Assembly (NCBI GenBank): GCA_936914845.1
Contig: CAKZGE010000005.1
Coordinates: 1 to 64,000 of the forward strand
Direction: 5' to 3'
DNA: 64,000 bases
Source: an uncultured Chloracidobacterium sp.
GTDB lineage: Bacteria; Acidobacteriota; Blastocatellia; Pyrinomonadales; Pyrinomonadaceae
Shown here: piece after piece, positions 29,456 through 39,391 of the stretch
Numbering within the stretch: position 1 is the stretch's first letter
How the letters are laid out: each line of letters opens with the position of its first letter
Position numbers and translations under genes: made by a program
Notes under the pieces: generated by a model
Database searches by the model: none
Told to the model about the DNA's origin: nothing
What the model saw: the letters and a program-made list of their open reading frames with translations, nothing else

Positions 29456-30433
29456 TCAAGCCGGCGGAGCGGCGATAAGTTTCTTTTTTCTGAGACTTTT
29501 GCGAAAACGGACGACTGCCATTGGGACAAACATTCGGGCCGTAAATTTGATCAGGTCGAAAATTTTCGCTCCTCGCCAACTTTTTTTTGCCAATCGCAAA
29601 GCCTCGCTTTTCTGCCCATGTTGGAGCAATATTTTGGCATAGCCGAATGTGGTCTCCGATTGAGCTTTGGCCAGCCTCGCGGGGCTTACCCCAAGAATAT
29701 CAATATTTCGCTGCTGGGCCGCGAGCACTTCGCGAAGCATCAGCAGATCATCCTTACTGGTATTGTAATGGTGATGGCGCCAAGCGGAAAGCACCGATGG
29801 ATCAAATGCGAAATCGCCCAAATTCATCAACTGGAGGTACATCTCGTAATCCTCGAGTCTAGACCTCTCATTCCATCGAACCTTTTCAAGTGCCGACCGT
29901 CGATAAAAGACGGTAGAACTGACGGGAGCAATTCCCTTTAGCAGCATCTCGCGTGCGTTTCCATCCGGGTAATTTGCCCAAGATTCGCGGTGTTCAGCCG
30001 TGCAGTCAAAGATCTCGCCATTTCCATCAACGAAATATGCGTGGCCGTAGCCCAGTACGGCATTCGGGCGGCGTTCAAGCATTTCTGTTCGCGCAGCCAA
30101 AAACTCGTGCGTCCAAAAATCGTCGGAACCGATGTAGGCAAAATATTCGCCAGAGCTAAGTTCCAACCCTTGGTTGAGCGTAAAGCACAGACCACGATTT
30201 TCGCGTGCGATCAATTCGGAATCGAATGGACAATCTTTAAGCACTTTTTCAATGATACGCGTCGAATCGTCGTGCGAGCCGTCATCAATGACAAGCAGCT
30301 TTTTCGGCGCTAAACTTTGATGAAAGACCGAGCGAAGGCATTCTTCGATGAACGGGGCATGATTGTAAGAGGGAACCAGGACAAAAACATCCGCGAGACC
30401 CTTATTTTTATTAGCTTCTAACACAGAAAACAC
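29456..30433 (-). CDS. Glycosyltransferase family 2
   Basis: A 325-residue GT-A fold enzyme. It has VFVLVPSYNHAPFIEECLRSVFHQSLAPKKLLVIDDGSHDDSTRIIEKVL at the N terminus, the nucleotide-binding DDGS, and the DxD-like YIGSDDFWTHEFLAAR. The C-terminal region is basic and helical. Acts in the polysaccharide cluster, 11 bases upstream of wzm on the same strand. Divergent from the GT4 gene at 30475. Confidence 0.9.
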   Translation of the reverse strand: MFSVLEANKNKGLADVFVLVPSYNHAPFIEECLRSVFHQSLAPKKLLVIDDGSHDDSTRIIEKVLKDCPFDSELIARENRGLCFTLNQGLELSSGEYFAYIGSDDFWTHEFLAARTEMLERRPNAVLGYGHAYFVDGNGEIFDCTAEHRESWANYPDGNAREMLLKGIAPVSSTVFYRRSALEKVRWNERSRLEDYEMYLQLMNLGDFAFDPSVLSAWRHHHYNTSKDDLLMLREVLAAQQRNIDILGVSPARLAKAQSETTFGYAKILLQHGQKSEALRLAKKSWRGAKIFDLIKFTARMFVPMAVVRFRKSLRKKKLIAAPPA

Positions 30434-30474
30434 AAAAGCTGATTAAAACACACTCGGAATTTTTTGTCATCTCG

Positions 30475-31581
30475 ATGAAAGTTTTACACCTGCTTGACAG
30501 TCTTAATCGCGGCGGAGCCGAAATGCAAGCTTTGGACACCGCGCGCAATGCGGGCAGATTCGGTATCGAACTCACAATAGTTTCAGCCGGCCCGGGAATG
30601 CTGCAGACAGATTTTGCCTCATCGGGTGTACAATTCATTCCCTTGCGAAGAAAATTGCCGGTCGATCTTTATTTGGCGTCGCAGATCAGAAGTATCATCC
30701 GGGATAGAAAGATACAACTCGTGCGCGGCTTCCAACCTGTCGATGGGCTTCATCTTTATCTTGCTTCCAGGGGGCTGCGGGATGTGCGGCAAGTGCTTAG
30801 CTTTGAAGGTTTCATTCCCGATAGAAAGAACCGTCTGACCGCAAAGTTTTTGATCCCCAAAATGCACGCCAACATCGTTGTCAGCCGCGGATTGAAGAAA
30901 TGGCTTGCAGAAAAAGACGGCCTTGATACCAACAAATTTAATGTTATCCACAATGGGGCCGACCCCGAACGTCTAAAGCCAGCGGCTCGTACGCTTAGAA
31001 AAGAGTTGAATATTACCGGGAATGAACTGATATTCGGCATGATCGGTAATTTTTATCGCGATCCGCGCAAGGATCAATTGACACTTGCCAAAGCTTTACC
31101 GCGGATCTTTGACCGTTATCCGCATGCTCACTGCATATTTGCAGGCGGCGTTGAGACGGGTGCCGAAGATAAAATGGCTGAATGCCTAGATATTTGCCTG
31201 CAGCAAGGGCTGACCGAACGTGTTCACTTTTTAGGTTCACGCGGGGATGTGCCGAATATTCTGGCCGAAATGGATATTTTTATATTCTCATCGCTTCAAG
31301 AGGGGTTGCCCGTGGCGGCATCAGAGGCAATGTTGGCCGGTGTTCCAATGATCGTTTCGGATATTGAACCGCTTTTGGAAGCGACCGGCGGCGGGGAATT
31401 TGCTGCGGTCTTTCCTGTAGGTGATGCGAATACTCTAGCCGAAAAAACCATACACCTGCTTCAAAATGATGCTGAACGACTCGCTCTCGGTGCAAAAGCA
31501 AAAGAATTCGCGCAGGCGAATTTCAGCATTGACTCACACCTGCGCGACTTAAAGCGGCTCTACGCCGGATTGATAACGTGA
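30475..31581 (+). CDS. Glycosyltransferase, GT4-type
   Basis: A 368-residue GT-B enzyme. It opens with VLHLLDSLNRGGAEMQALDTARN, the GGAE motif of GT4 enzymes, and has IHNGADPERLKP, FGMIGNFYRDPRKDQLTLAKALPRI, HFLGSRGDVPNILAEMDIFIFSS and LQEGLPVAASEAMLAGVPMIVSD, the donor-binding EX7E region. Transcribed away from the rest of the glycan cluster. Ends base-to-base against the convergent DUF1800 gene. Confidence 0.9.
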   Translation: MKVLHLLDSLNRGGAEMQALDTARNAGRFGIELTIVSAGPGMLQTDFASSGVQFIPLRRKLPVDLYLASQIRSIIRDRKIQLVRGFQPVDGLHLYLASRGLRDVRQVLSFEGFIPDRKNRLTAKFLIPKMHANIVVSRGLKKWLAEKDGLDTNKFNVIHNGADPERLKPAARTLRKELNITGNELIFGMIGNFYRDPRKDQLTLAKALPRIFDRYPHAHCIFAGGVETGAEDKMAECLDICLQQGLTERVHFLGSRGDVPNILAEMDIFIFSSLQEGLPVAASEAMLAGVPMIVSDIEPLLEATGGGEFAAVFPVGDANTLAEKTIHLLQNDAERLALGAKAKEFAQANFSIDSHLRDLKRLYAGLIT

Positions 31582-33579
31582 TTATTGTCTTTGGAATTCA
31601 GGCGAACCAAGGACCAGGCTGACGGCCTTAAAAACGGTCGGGTCACCGCTCGGGCCTTTTAGACGCGTCTGATTCGCCACGCGGCCTCTTCCCCGGATCG
31701 GCTGTTCTTCGGCGGATGTCGGCTCAATGCCGGGTTTGGGTTCCGGAAGGGCCTGGGCCATCTGCTTTTCAAGCATCGTACGGGTTTGCGGAGACACCTC
31801 ACCATTTAAGATCTCGCTGATCGCCGAATTCAGAACGGCTTTTGGATCACCTTTTTTATAAGCCGCCAGATCGACGCGGGTTCCCGGAATGCGGTTGCTG
31901 GCTATGGCTACGGCGAAATTCAAACGTTCAAGCAAAGCACCTGTGTTGACCCAATCCTCCGATCGATCAGAATATCCCGTCGGAGCCAAATATCCGTAGG
32001 GAACCTCTCCGAGCTTATTCAAAAGACCAATGAATGCAGGCGAAGCGTTTGTATCGGCATCGAGCGCGCGGACAGAACTAATGGCAAGTTCGAAAGGGGT
32101 TTTGATCTTTGCCCGATAGTTTTGGGCCGCGAAGAATTCCGGATCAAGAAACAGAGCACGAAGCGTTGATTTGATATCGCCTTTTGATTCCTGAAAAGCC
32201 TTTGCGATACGACCTACATAAGCTTCGTCCGGATCATCATTAACGAATCTGACAGCCAACTTTCGAGCGATGAATTTTGCGGTTGCGGGCTGGGCCACCA
32301 ACAGCTCCATTACAGCCAAACCGTCATTCACCCCGCCCCTGTCTATGGTGCGGCCCAAAATATGTTTCGGGCCTTTCACATGTGTTCGTTCATTGAAAAA
32401 GAAATTCCCCGTTCCATTGTCGTTTCGCACCCTCCTCATACGCTCGTTGTTTGGATCCGCCCCTTGCTCGCGGAGTATTCGGTTTGTCTGTTGATAACCA
32501 CGAGGATCCGAAACCGTCCAACCTGTCAATGCCTTTGCCACTTCGACGACATCGTTTTGTGTGTACCCGCTGCCGACGCCCATTGTGTGCAATTCCATCA
32601 ATTCCCGAGCATAGTTCTCATTTATACCGCGTTGAGCTCTCGGTCTTGCGGCCGCCTTTTTTGCTTGTTCGGAGAGAGCGCGTACTTGGTCCTCATCAAG
32701 ACCGCGTCGCTTCATCAAATTCTCACGCTGTTTGGGGGAAAGGCTTCCTTCCGCCAACCGCTTTTGCCAACCTTCTCTCCCATTGCCGGTACGGCCGCGG
32801 ATATTTTGTTCTGAAGGTGGAGCTGCGGATTGAAAATTGTCGAGATAGAGCAGCATTGCCGGATGTTGTGCAGTTGCTATTAACAGATCCTTGAAATTGC
32901 CGAGAGCCTTAGGCCTAAGCACATCACGTTCATAGCTGGGGATATACCAGCGGACCGGGTTTTTACCTGAATAGACATTGAAATGATTCTGCCAAAAGTC
33001 CACCATAACCTCTTGCAGTTGTCGTTCCGAATAGGCGGCACGAAGGACACGATTGGCAATGATCTGCGGCCCGATCTGGCCGGCCGGCCGAAACCCGAAT
33101 TCGCGATAAAGCTCGGCAAGTTTTGCTTGGCGTTCCTTTCGGTCGATCTCCGCAGACATCGGCTTTTCGGCGGCTGCGGTATCAGGCATTTGGCCCATCT
33201 TTATGCCGGCTCTCGTTTGCCGCAAAAGTTCTCCCGGAATGGGATATTTTGCAAACACTTCAGCAGAACTCATGGAAAAGATGTCCAACGGTTTGACGCG
33301 AGCGTCGGCGGCCGAATCGTCGATCTCTGCCGGTTCGAGTTGAATTTCGATATAGCGGCGAATGCCGATCGCTCTTACTTTTTCAAAATCCCCAGCCCGG
33401 GCTCCGAAGCCAAGTCTGTTCAAAACATGAATGATCCGCTGATCTTCGGACAATTTATTGGCAGAACTTGGATCGATAGCAGAATTTGGGCCGGCCGCGA
33501 CAGCGGTGAAGGGAAACAGAAATGTCCCGATCAATATTGCGGTTGTAAGTGCGGCTAGCTTTTCTTTGAAATTTTTCAT
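31582..33579 (-). CDS. DUF1800 family secreted protein
   Basis: A 665-residue protein with an N-terminal signal peptide (MKNFKEKLAALTTAILIGTFLFPFTAVAAG). The DUF1800 family is recognised by HVLNRLGFGARAGDFEKVRAIGIRRYIEIQLEP, VDFWQNHFNVYSGK, ENYARELMELHTMGVGSGYTQNDVVEVAKALTGW and FVNDDPDEAYVGRIAKAFQESKGDIKSTLRALFLDPEFF. Genes of this family usually sit beside a DUF1501 gene; none is seen here. The function is unknown. The arginine-rich linker (RGRGRVANQTRLKGP) near the end is unusual. Confidence 0.88.
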   Translation of the reverse strand: MKNFKEKLAALTTAILIGTFLFPFTAVAAGPNSAIDPSSANKLSEDQRIIHVLNRLGFGARAGDFEKVRAIGIRRYIEIQLEPAEIDDSAADARVKPLDIFSMSSAEVFAKYPIPGELLRQTRAGIKMGQMPDTAAAEKPMSAEIDRKERQAKLAELYREFGFRPAGQIGPQIIANRVLRAAYSERQLQEVMVDFWQNHFNVYSGKNPVRWYIPSYERDVLRPKALGNFKDLLIATAQHPAMLLYLDNFQSAAPPSEQNIRGRTGNGREGWQKRLAEGSLSPKQRENLMKRRGLDEDQVRALSEQAKKAAARPRAQRGINENYARELMELHTMGVGSGYTQNDVVEVAKALTGWTVSDPRGYQQTNRILREQGADPNNERMRRVRNDNGTGNFFFNERTHVKGPKHILGRTIDRGGVNDGLAVMELLVAQPATAKFIARKLAVRFVNDDPDEAYVGRIAKAFQESKGDIKSTLRALFLDPEFFAAQNYRAKIKTPFELAISSVRALDADTNASPAFIGLLNKLGEVPYGYLAPTGYSDRSEDWVNTGALLERLNFAVAIASNRIPGTRVDLAAYKKGDPKAVLNSAISEILNGEVSPQTRTMLEKQMAQALPEPKPGIEPTSAEEQPIRGRGRVANQTRLKGPSGDPTVFKAVSLVLGSPEFQRQ

Positions 33580-33758
33580 TGTCTGAGATCCCCAAAAATT
33601 AACGGTCTATTACATCTTTGACGCGCAAGATCTAGGCAAAGGTTGAAAAAAATGTCGCCCGCCTGCTTTTTCGGAAGATACAACAAAATTGTTAAGTTGT
33701 TCATCATATATATCGTAATTTCGCTCGCATTGCTGTAAAATAAGCATCATCCAAAAAA

Positions 33759-34274
33759 ATGAAGTACCTAAAATATTTAACCTATTCCGTTGTATGCCTT
33801 GCTGCGATGTTTGCCGTTTCGGCATCAGCCCAGGGTGAGAAATTTTCTAACCCTAACGTAGATTACACATTTGAATTACCGGATATTAAGTGGAAAATGA
33901 CGGTAAAGCCGTCGGCCGGGAGTCCGAATGTGGAGTATGTGTTCGGTGATCGCAATGACGGACATCTTGAGATCCGCCGAGTTGCTGTCGGCGCGAACGC
34001 GTTGATGGGCGATATCGTGCGCGAAGAAGAGCAAAAATTACAATTTTTACCGGGTTTCGTTGCCGGGAAAGAAGAGAATTTCGGCGGATTTCTAAAAGGT
34101 TCGGCCCTTAACTATGAATTCGTGCGGGGTGGACGACCGATGAGCGGACGTTTTTACTTTTTGCGGGCAAATCCGACCACGGTTTATGTGTTGCGCTTTA
34201 GCGGATTTACCGATAAATTGCGCTCTATTAGGCATCAGACCGATTCCATAGCCCGCACATTCAAGGCGAGTTGA
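33759..34274 (+). CDS. Secreted protein, PsbP/DUF1795-like
   Basis: A 171-residue protein with a signal peptide (MKYLKYLTYSVVCLAAMFAVSASAQ). The mature part starts FSNPNVDYTFELPDIKWKM and later has GRFYFLRANPTTVYVLRFSG and SIRHQTDSIARTFK, the pattern of PsbP-like or DUF1795 beta-sandwich proteins. No catalytic residues can be named. Divergent from the DUF1800 gene with a 179-base gap that I could not assign. Ends with a 14-base overlap with the convergent larA. Confidence 0.65.
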   Translation: MKYLKYLTYSVVCLAAMFAVSASAQGEKFSNPNVDYTFELPDIKWKMTVKPSAGSPNVEYVFGDRNDGHLEIRRVAVGANALMGDIVREEEQKLQFLPGFVAGKEENFGGFLKGSALNYEFVRGGRPMSGRFYFLRANPTTVYVLRFSGFTDKLRSIRHQTDSIARTFKAS

Positions 34275-35523
34275 CGTCTATCTTTATCGCGGAGCCGGCC
34301 GGAATAATATATCCGGGCAGATCTTCAGGCAAGGCCTCGTTCACGGACGAGGCTTTTCTAATTCGCATCCGCTGCAATGTTTCCTCATCAAGGGCGGTGA
34401 CCATTCGCACATCAAATCGTTCGGTCTTTTGCAAAAGGCTCCAGGCGGTCTGTCCGTTGACCTGATAATGGTCGCGCAGCTCTTCCGCCAAAGCCCGGCT
34501 GTCTATTGCAGTAAACCAGGATAAAAGGTCTGAGCGGCCAAGCCCCTCGCCGCATTCGGCCACAAAGATCAACTTTCCACCATCGCAGCAAGCATTTGCG
34601 GCAGCTTCAAGTGCCTTGTGGGCCTGGATAAGGTTAATATCGTGCGGAACGCCCCCGCATCCCACGATGACCAGAGGACGCCGTTCCGCGATCGTAATGG
34701 TATGCTGAGCGGCAAAATGTTCACACGCGGCACGGTGGGACAGGTCAAGATCGCCGCAGTAAAGAGATGTGACCCGCCCGCTGTCATCGGTTATAGAACT
34801 GATCGAAAAAACGTTAGGGACAAATTTTGCGGCCTCGATGAAAGCATCGTGGACCGCATTGCCGTTAAGGAGTCCGGTCCCGACTCCGTCAGCGCGTGTA
34901 AGAGTATTGCGATCAAGGGCAAGCCGGTGTGTTTCGCGGATAGTTTTGGCGGATGCCAAACCGGGACAGATCAGTTTGCGGCCGCCGCCGAAACCGGCAA
35001 AGTAATGAAATCCGACGCCGCCGATCAAGACGACGTGGTCGTGTTCGAACAGAGCTCGGTTCAATTCAATGCGATATCCATTTTTGCTTTTGCCGACGTC
35101 GATGATCCGCATCAGATCTCGAGGCTCATGGTCGATCGTTTTGATACGCTGGGCAATAAATGGAGTTAATATGTCGCCGCGCTCTTTTGCGGTCACTTTG
35201 CGGTGGATCCCGGTTGCAAATATTATCCTGATGTCGAACGGCTGAACCCCGGCAGCGATCAGGCGTCTGACCAATAGGTTGGCCACCTGGCCGCAAGCAG
35301 TTTGACGGGTGGCATCCGGAACGACCAAGAGTATGGTTTGGCCGGGTTCGATCTTGTCTTCCAGCGGCGGGGTTCCTAGCGGATCGCTGAGGCGGTCGCC
35401 GATCTCGGCGTCTGAAAGCGGCCGTTCGAAAGCGGGCGGCGTCAGGGTCTCGAACCGACTCCGATCGATATCGGCGAAGATCGTGCCTTCACCGTATTTC
35501 AACGATATTTTCTCGGCTTTCAT
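34261..35523 (-). CDS. larA: Nickel-dependent lactate racemase-like protein (LarA family)
   Basis: A 420-residue LarA-family protein (DUF2088). The family interconverts 2-hydroxy acid enantiomers with a nickel-pincer cofactor bound to a lysine. Visible candidates for the key residues are His in GIHRKVT, His in GGVGFHYFAGFGGGRK followed by that Lys, and His in IRETHRLALDRN. The cofactor genes larB, larC and larE are not in this window. It lies 3 bases after a cation diffusion facilitator gene in a long minus-strand operon. The substrate may be lactate or another hydroxy acid. Confidence 0.85.
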   Translation of the reverse strand: MKAEKISLKYGEGTIFADIDRSRFETLTPPAFERPLSDAEIGDRLSDPLGTPPLEDKIEPGQTILLVVPDATRQTACGQVANLLVRRLIAAGVQPFDIRIIFATGIHRKVTAKERGDILTPFIAQRIKTIDHEPRDLMRIIDVGKSKNGYRIELNRALFEHDHVVLIGGVGFHYFAGFGGGRKLICPGLASAKTIRETHRLALDRNTLTRADGVGTGLLNGNAVHDAFIEAAKFVPNVFSISSITDDSGRVTSLYCGDLDLSHRAACEHFAAQHTITIAERRPLVIVGCGGVPHDINLIQAHKALEAAANACCDGGKLIFVAECGEGLGRSDLLSWFTAIDSRALAEELRDHYQVNGQTAWSLLQKTERFDVRMVTALDEETLQRMRIRKASSVNEALPEDLPGYIIPAGSAIKIDVNSP

Positions 35524-35526
35524 TTT

Positions 35527-36504
35527 CTAACCGGCCTTTGAAAAATCACCGTCCGATCGTACATTTGAGACCGGTTCAAAGCATTTAGTACCTGTTTCGC
35601 ATACGTAGAGTGCTTCGGTTTCGCGGTCCGCGGTTTCCATTTGGATGGTCATGTGGTCGATACCGAATTCCGCATGAAGCTTTTCCCGCACTACGGCCAA
35701 TAGCTCTGAATGAGCAACATTGCTGGAATGCGAAATATGCACGGAAAGAGCGTCGATGCCGGAAGAGATGGTCCAAATGTGAAGGTCGTGAACACCGGTT
35801 ACGCCTTCGGTGCTAAATATAAGCCGCTCAACGGTTGCTATATCAATGTGTGAAGGCGTACCTTCCAGCAAGACATTTACTGATTCTGAGATCAGACGCC
35901 ACGCGCTGAAAATGATGATCAGACTGATCAAAATACTGCAAAATGCGTCTGCCCACATCCATTCGAACATAACGATGAGAATGCCGGCGGTGATGGCTCC
36001 GATGGAGCCGAGCATATCTCCGATCACATGAAGAAATGCCCCGCGTATGTTCAGGTTTTGCTTGTGATCGCCATGCAATAGATACGCAGCAATGATATTG
36101 ATCACCAGACCGCCGACGGCAACTAGCGTCAAAGAAAACCCCTTGACCTCCGGCGGGTTCTGCCAGCGTTCGATCGCTTCGTAGATGATCCACAATGAAA
36201 GCAAGACCAGAGCAATGCCGTTGACGAATGCGGCCAGTATTTCAAGACGATAGTATCCGTACGTTTTTTTGGGTGTCGCCGGTCTTGCAGCAAAGCGGAT
36301 CGCAAACAAGGTCAGCGAAAGGGCGGCTACATCGGTCAGCATATGACCGGCGTCTGCCAGCAGTGCCAGAGAATTCGTCAGCCATCCTCCGACGGCTTCG
36401 GCAAGCATGTAAAGAGCTGTTAGGCCCAATGCCAATTTCAATCGAAGAAGGCTTTCAGGTGAACGAGCCCCGTGGCTGTGTGAATGATCGTGTCCTGCAC
36501 CCAT
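35527..36504 (-). CDS. Cation diffusion facilitator (CzcD/ZitB-like)
   Basis: A 325-residue inner-membrane metal exporter of the CDF family. The N terminus is histidine-rich (HDHSHSHGAR). Six membrane segments include SLALLADAGHMLTDVAALSLTLFA with the HxxxD zinc site and FLHVIGDMLGSIGAI with the second HxxxD. A cytoplasmic C-terminal domain follows (GVHDLHIWTISSGIDALSVHI). The likely substrate is zinc. Immediately upstream of larA, with a 3-base gap. Confidence 0.93.
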   Translation of the reverse strand: MGAGHDHSHSHGARSPESLLRLKLALGLTALYMLAEAVGGWLTNSLALLADAGHMLTDVAALSLTLFAIRFAARPATPKKTYGYYRLEILAAFVNGIALVLLSLWIIYEAIERWQNPPEVKGFSLTLVAVGGLVINIIAAYLLHGDHKQNLNIRGAFLHVIGDMLGSIGAITAGILIVMFEWMWADAFCSILISLIIIFSAWRLISESVNVLLEGTPSHIDIATVERLIFSTEGVTGVHDLHIWTISSGIDALSVHISHSSNVAHSELLAVVREKLHAEFGIDHMTIQMETADRETEALYVCETGTKCFEPVSNVRSDGDFSKAG

Positions 36505-36512
36505 ATCAAATA

Positions 36513-37745
36513 CTAGAATTTCTTTATGATCCGGCCATTACGCAGAGACAGGACAAATCCGGTGCGGTTGCCGCGATCATCGCCGATCTCAACAGCAACT
36601 TCGGAAAGTGGGGTGGAAATTTGCAGTCGAAAGGAACCGTCGCCACCGGAAAAGGCCTCGCGTCCTTGGGTCCGGATAACCATACCCGGAGACGTGCGTC
36701 CGGAAATAATGAAGACATTTCCCCCGACCGATTCAACATTCCATTCTGCGGCTTCGATCGCTTTGCTCGGGCCGCGCTTGACCACATTAAATCGCCAGGG
36801 TTCATTCCATTCACTGATCTGTCCGGACCGTGATGTTGTTTTGATCCGCCAATAGTAGGTTCCCGGCATCATGCCGGCAAGGCGGAATTCGCGGGTGTTC
36901 AAAGAATTGCGGTCCACCAAGATCGAATCTGATGCAAATATCGGTGAACGAGAAACCTGAAGATAGTAGCTTTCGACCGGCACGGTGCTGTCATCCTGCC
37001 AGGAAAAGGTGACGGAAGCCCCGGAATTTCCGCCATCGACCACCTGAGCCATATTTGCCGGAGAAGTTTGTCTTGCCGGCAGCAGAAGCTTTTCTCGAGA
37101 AGCAATGCGCCCGTTATTAACTGCTGCGAATTCATTCTCGGCGATGGTCGTCGTTGCGCCGCCGACAGTCGTTTCTACCGTTCCGCGGCTGATGCGTATC
37201 TCCGCGGTGCCGGACGCGGTGTTGAAACTGGCATCCGTTTGTGAGCGAAGCTGTGTTTCGGTGTCAAGCATTTCGACGACATTCTCTGTGTTTTCGGGCT
37301 GTTGGTCAGTACGAACATTCAATTGACCGTCATCAAGCGCGACACGGATGTTTCGCCCGCCGAATAACGATGAGCTGTCGCGGATAATGACAGTGCTGTT
37401 CGGCCGTACAGAATATACGGACATATCGATCATTTGCACGATCGCCCGCCCGTCCGATTGCGTTTGGATGGTGTCACCCGCGGCTACCCATGTTTCTTTT
37501 GTTACCAAGATCGTTTCACGCGTAGCAGCGCGCGTTATACGCACTTCGCCCTCAAAAGAAATGATCCGGGCAGCGTCTCGTGGGATGCTGCTTTCATCCA
37601 CCGCAGTAAACCAATTGTTTTTAATGGCATACCAACCGCCGCCGATCAAGACCGTGCAAATGATCAGAAAAGCCGCCAGACCATAAATGGTACTTTTGCG
37701 GATATTCCACCATTCTACGTAGATCTTGCGGTACTTGCTTTCCAT
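36513..37745 (-). CDS. FecR-domain membrane protein with fibronectin-like region
   Basis: A 410-residue protein with one membrane segment at about residues 17-42. The periplasmic part has a FecR-like domain (ISFEGEVRITRAATRETILVTKETWVAAGDTIQTQSDGRAIVQMID). It is followed by a segment like a fibronectin type III repeat (SVTFSWQDDSTVPVESYYLQVSRSP through GTYYWRIKTTS) and a further beta-rich end. FecR domains of this kind occur in surface or signalling proteins with no sigma factor nearby, as here. Function unknown. It starts directly after the terC stop. Confidence 0.82.
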   Translation of the reverse strand: MESKYRKIYVEWWNIRKSTIYGLAAFLIICTVLIGGGWYAIKNNWFTAVDESSIPRDAARIISFEGEVRITRAATRETILVTKETWVAAGDTIQTQSDGRAIVQMIDMSVYSVRPNSTVIIRDSSSLFGGRNIRVALDDGQLNVRTDQQPENTENVVEMLDTETQLRSQTDASFNTASGTAEIRISRGTVETTVGGATTTIAENEFAAVNNGRIASREKLLLPARQTSPANMAQVVDGGNSGASVTFSWQDDSTVPVESYYLQVSRSPIFASDSILVDRNSLNTREFRLAGMMPGTYYWRIKTTSRSGQISEWNEPWRFNVVKRGPSKAIEAAEWNVESVGGNVFIISGRTSPGMVIRTQGREAFSGGDGSFRLQISTPLSEVAVEIGDDRGNRTGFVLSLRNGRIIKKF

Positions 37746-38834
37746 TTAGCTTTCGATCGGGTAATCCTCGTTTTCGTCATCATCGGCTTCCGGCAGCGAA
37801 GCGGCCTTTGCCGGTTTAAGCATTGAAACTACAACTGATATCACGATGGCCGTTACCACAGTACCGAGCGAGATATTGATCACCTCATTCTTGAATTCGC
37901 CCGCAAGGAAGCGGCGAAGAAGGTCGGCGAATGCTCCTGTGCTGTCAGAACCGGTCAAATAAAGCAGACCGGAAGCGATCAGCGGCAGCAGCATTTTGAC
38001 CCCGACAAAGGTCAAAACGAACGCTAGGCCATATTTTAGATAGTGAAAGCGATCGGCAAGGTCGGCAAGAAGGAAAAAGAAAGTACGAAGGCCCAAGATC
38101 GCAAAAATGTTCGAGGTATAGACTATAAAACGGTCGGTTGTGATCCCAAAGATCGCCGGGATCGAATCGACCGCAAAAACAAGATCGGTGAATTCTACGA
38201 CTATCAGAACCAATAGAAGCAGGGTTCCGGTGCGCACACCATCTTTTACCGTAAAGAATTTATCGTCGTCGTAGTGTTTTGCGATCCTAATATATTTCGT
38301 CACCAGTTTGACCAGAGCGCTTTCGTGCGGCTCGAAATTGTCATCTGTGTCGCGAAACATGTTGAGCCCGGTATAGATCAGGAACGCGCCGAAAAGGTAG
38401 ATGATCCAATGTACGCGTTCGACCAATTCGGCTCCGGCAAAGATCATTATCATGCGCATCAAAAGGGCGCCCATGATGCCCCAGAAAAGCACACGATGCT
38501 GATATTTCTTTGGGACCTTGAAATAGCTGAAGATCAATAGAAAAACGAACAGGTTGTCGATGGAGAGCGAGAGTTCGATCAGATAGCCGACGAAAAATTC
38601 TTTGGCTTTGTGGGCGGCCGCATCCCAACCGTAATTCGGGTTATTGCCGACCTGCCAATAAATAAAAAAGTTGAACGCTAAGGCCAAAGAGACCCAGACG
38701 ATCGCCCAGGTTACCGTTTCTTTACGGCTTGGCACGTGAGAATGGCGGTTAACGATACCGATATCGACAAATAGGGCGATAAGTACAACTCCGAAAAATA
38801 TTGCCCAATCCCAAAAAGGAAATTCAACTATCAT
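37746..38834 (-). CDS. TerC/Alx family membrane protein
   Basis: A 362-residue polytopic protein of the TerC family, thought to export metals such as manganese or to help metallate secreted proteins. Family marks are ELSLSIDNLFVFLLIFSYFKVPKKYQHRVLFWGIMGALLMR, the acidic VEFTDLVFAVDSIPAIFGIT, and FAILGLRTFFFLLADLADRFHYLKYGLAFVLTFVGVKML. No yybP-ykoY manganese riboswitch fits in the 18 bases before it, so it is expressed with its upstream neighbours. Confidence 0.93.
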   Translation of the reverse strand: MIVEFPFWDWAIFFGVVLIALFVDIGIVNRHSHVPSRKETVTWAIVWVSLALAFNFFIYWQVGNNPNYGWDAAAHKAKEFFVGYLIELSLSIDNLFVFLLIFSYFKVPKKYQHRVLFWGIMGALLMRMIMIFAGAELVERVHWIIYLFGAFLIYTGLNMFRDTDDNFEPHESALVKLVTKYIRIAKHYDDDKFFTVKDGVRTGTLLLLVLIVVEFTDLVFAVDSIPAIFGITTDRFIVYTSNIFAILGLRTFFFLLADLADRFHYLKYGLAFVLTFVGVKMLLPLIASGLLYLTGSDSTGAFADLLRRFLAGEFKNEVINISLGTVVTAIVISVVVSMLKPAKAASLPEADDDENEDYPIES

Positions 38835-38852
38835 AAGGGTTTAATAAGAAGA

Positions 38853-39338
38853 TCAAAAAAACTTTGCCAATGCGGCTGCCACAGCCTCCAGGCCCTCTTT
38901 ATCGTTTGCCGCAAAATCATTCAACCGATCGCTGTCCACATCAAGTACCCCGACGACATCGCCGGTTAGATCCTTTAACGGCACCACGATCTCAGATCTC
39001 GAAGCAGAACTGCATGCAATGTGACCCGGAAATAGATCTACATCCGGCACTATGACAGTTTTGCCGGTTGAGAAGGCGTGGCCGCAAACGCCTTTATCAA
39101 ACGCGATACGGGTGCAGGCGAGCGAACCCTGAAAAGGCCCAAGAACTAGTTCCGTGCCTTTTTTAAGATAAAAACCGACCCAAAAAAAACTGAATGCCTG
39201 CTTTAGAACCGCCGCCGTATTGGCAAGATTGGCGATCAGGTCGGTTTCGGCCTCAAGCAGCGACGAAAGCTGCGGCAATATTTCACTATAAACGATTTTC
39301 CGGTCGGCCGTGTGTGAAAATACAAAACTTTCTGCCAT
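38853..39338 (-). CDS. GAF-type free methionine-(R)-sulfoxide reductase
   Basis: A 161-residue single GAF domain when started at MAESF; the upstream extension would run into purK. It has LGPFQGSLACTRIAFDKGVCGHAF and VPDVDLFPGHIACSSASRSEIVVPL. The three cysteines (ACTR, GVCG, HIAC) are those of the free methionine-(R)-sulfoxide reductase (fRMsr), which repairs oxidised free methionine in the cytoplasm. Lies between purK and terC in the minus-strand operon. Confidence 0.9.
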   Translation of the reverse strand: MAESFVFSHTADRKIVYSEILPQLSSLLEAETDLIANLANTAAVLKQAFSFFWVGFYLKKGTELVLGPFQGSLACTRIAFDKGVCGHAFSTGKTVIVPDVDLFPGHIACSSASRSEIVVPLKDLTGDVVGVLDVDSDRLNDFAANDKEGLEAVAAALAKFF

Positions 39339-39391
39339 AAGTCCGAGTTTATCGCTTTGACCGAATTGCGTGCAAATGATATTCGGACCGA

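Noticed and set aside
38835..38852. A manganese riboswitch (yybP-ykoY) in front of the terC gene
   Set aside because: Only 18 bases separate it from the upstream gene, so there is no room for the aptamer.
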